DNA of 24,038 bases, from contig JBBRCX010000071.1 in NCBI GenBank assembly GCA_038204465.1, forward strand, positions 1-24,038. Reading direction: 5' to 3'. Source of the stretch: JBBRCX01 sp038204465. Lineage in GTDB: Bacteria > Planctomycetota > Phycisphaerae > Tepidisphaerales > Tepidisphaeraceae. Made by a program: the position numbers and the translations under genes. Below are positions 23,891-24,038 of the stretch, piece after piece (positions within the stretch are counted from its first letter, which is position 1; the number at the start of each line of letters is the position of its first letter). Under the pieces are notes generated by a model. It was given only the letters and a program-made list of their open reading frames with translations. It made no database searches and was not told the origin of the DNA.

Positions 23891-24037
23891 TGCTTCCCGT
23901 CCGTCGGTCCCAGCACCGGACGCGGCCGACGCCACACCATCTGCTGCTGGTGCAGACACCGCCGCATCGTCTCCACGCTCACCTTCACGCCCCGCGTGTC
24001 ATACAGCACCAACGCCAGGGTCGCACAACACCAGCGG
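23891..24037 (-). pseudogene. IS630-family transposase fragment (runs off the window)
   Basis: Read on the minus strand from the window edge, one open frame gives GVKVSVETMRRCLHQQQMVW, then RRPRPVLGPTD. This is the winged-helix/HTH segment found about 100-130 residues into IS630/Tc1-type transposases, just before the DDE catalytic domain. No DDE domain follows: the frame enters the RAYT right repeat a few codons after GPTD and then reads meaninglessly antisense through the RAYT gene until about 23746. It is therefore cut off, most simply by arrival of the RAYT unit. The upstream part lies outside the window. I found no downstream remnant left of 23107. Confidence 0.7.
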
Positions 24038-24038
24038 C

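Overview
The window is a GC-rich chromosomal segment from a Gram-negative bacterium. The envelope genes (an LptE-like lipoprotein and a BamD-like TPR protein), FtsH, RecO, a one-piece tmRNA, the PhyH/sugar-isomerase/GT41 gene families and a RAYT with its own repeats suggest Planctomycetota, perhaps Phycisphaerae-like. That placement is inference, since no rRNA or ribosomal protein gene is present.

Layout. 1-600: no gene I can support. 601-5425 (all minus strand): a stress module. It encodes a secreted Met-rich protein with its own terminator, an ECF sigma factor, a single-pass anti-sigma-like protein, a Met-rich lipoprotein of the MXKDX type, a b-type cytochrome, a Tat-exported molybdopterin oxidoreductase (YedY/MsrP-like) and a DoxX-family membrane protein. 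The gene content resembles the hypochlorite-scavenging system of Azospira suillum (SigF/NrsF, MrpX, YedY1). In that system a Met-rich periplasmic protein is a sacrificial oxidant sink, regenerated by a molybdenum methionine sulfoxide reductase. This is the most exciting content of the window.

5658-6139 (minus): tmRNA gene ssrA, with promoter, tag frame and terminator. 6297-12225 (plus): a catabolic-looking cluster of a PhyH-type dioxygenase, a HUMPS-family lyase, a Zn-dependent dehydrogenase, an SDR, a sugar isomerase/epimerase-like TIM barrel and a nitrilase-superfamily enzyme with an extra N-terminal domain. No kinase or transporter is present, so the substrate is unknown. A membrane protein of unknown function and a NarL-type response regulator follow. 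13972-14575 (minus): a RelE/ParE-Phd/YefM toxin-antitoxin pair with an unusually long gene overlap and a candidate operator. 14871-14982 (minus): tRNA-Lys(UUU) with its promoter.

15061-22552 (plus): a TPR/GT41 O-GlcNAc-transferase-like protein, recO, a BamD-like/LptE-like envelope pair and ftsH. 22553-23106 is C-rich non-coding DNA. 23107-23890 is a compact RAYT unit bounded by perfect 21-bp inverted repeats, with a promoter directly inside its left repeat. Its right edge abuts, and seems to interrupt, an IS630-family transposase reading frame that continues off the right end of the window.

Several genes have -10-like hexamers only 6-9 nt before the start codon, in two cases with a -35-like hexamer exactly 17 nt upstream, which suggests leaderless or near-leaderless mRNAs.
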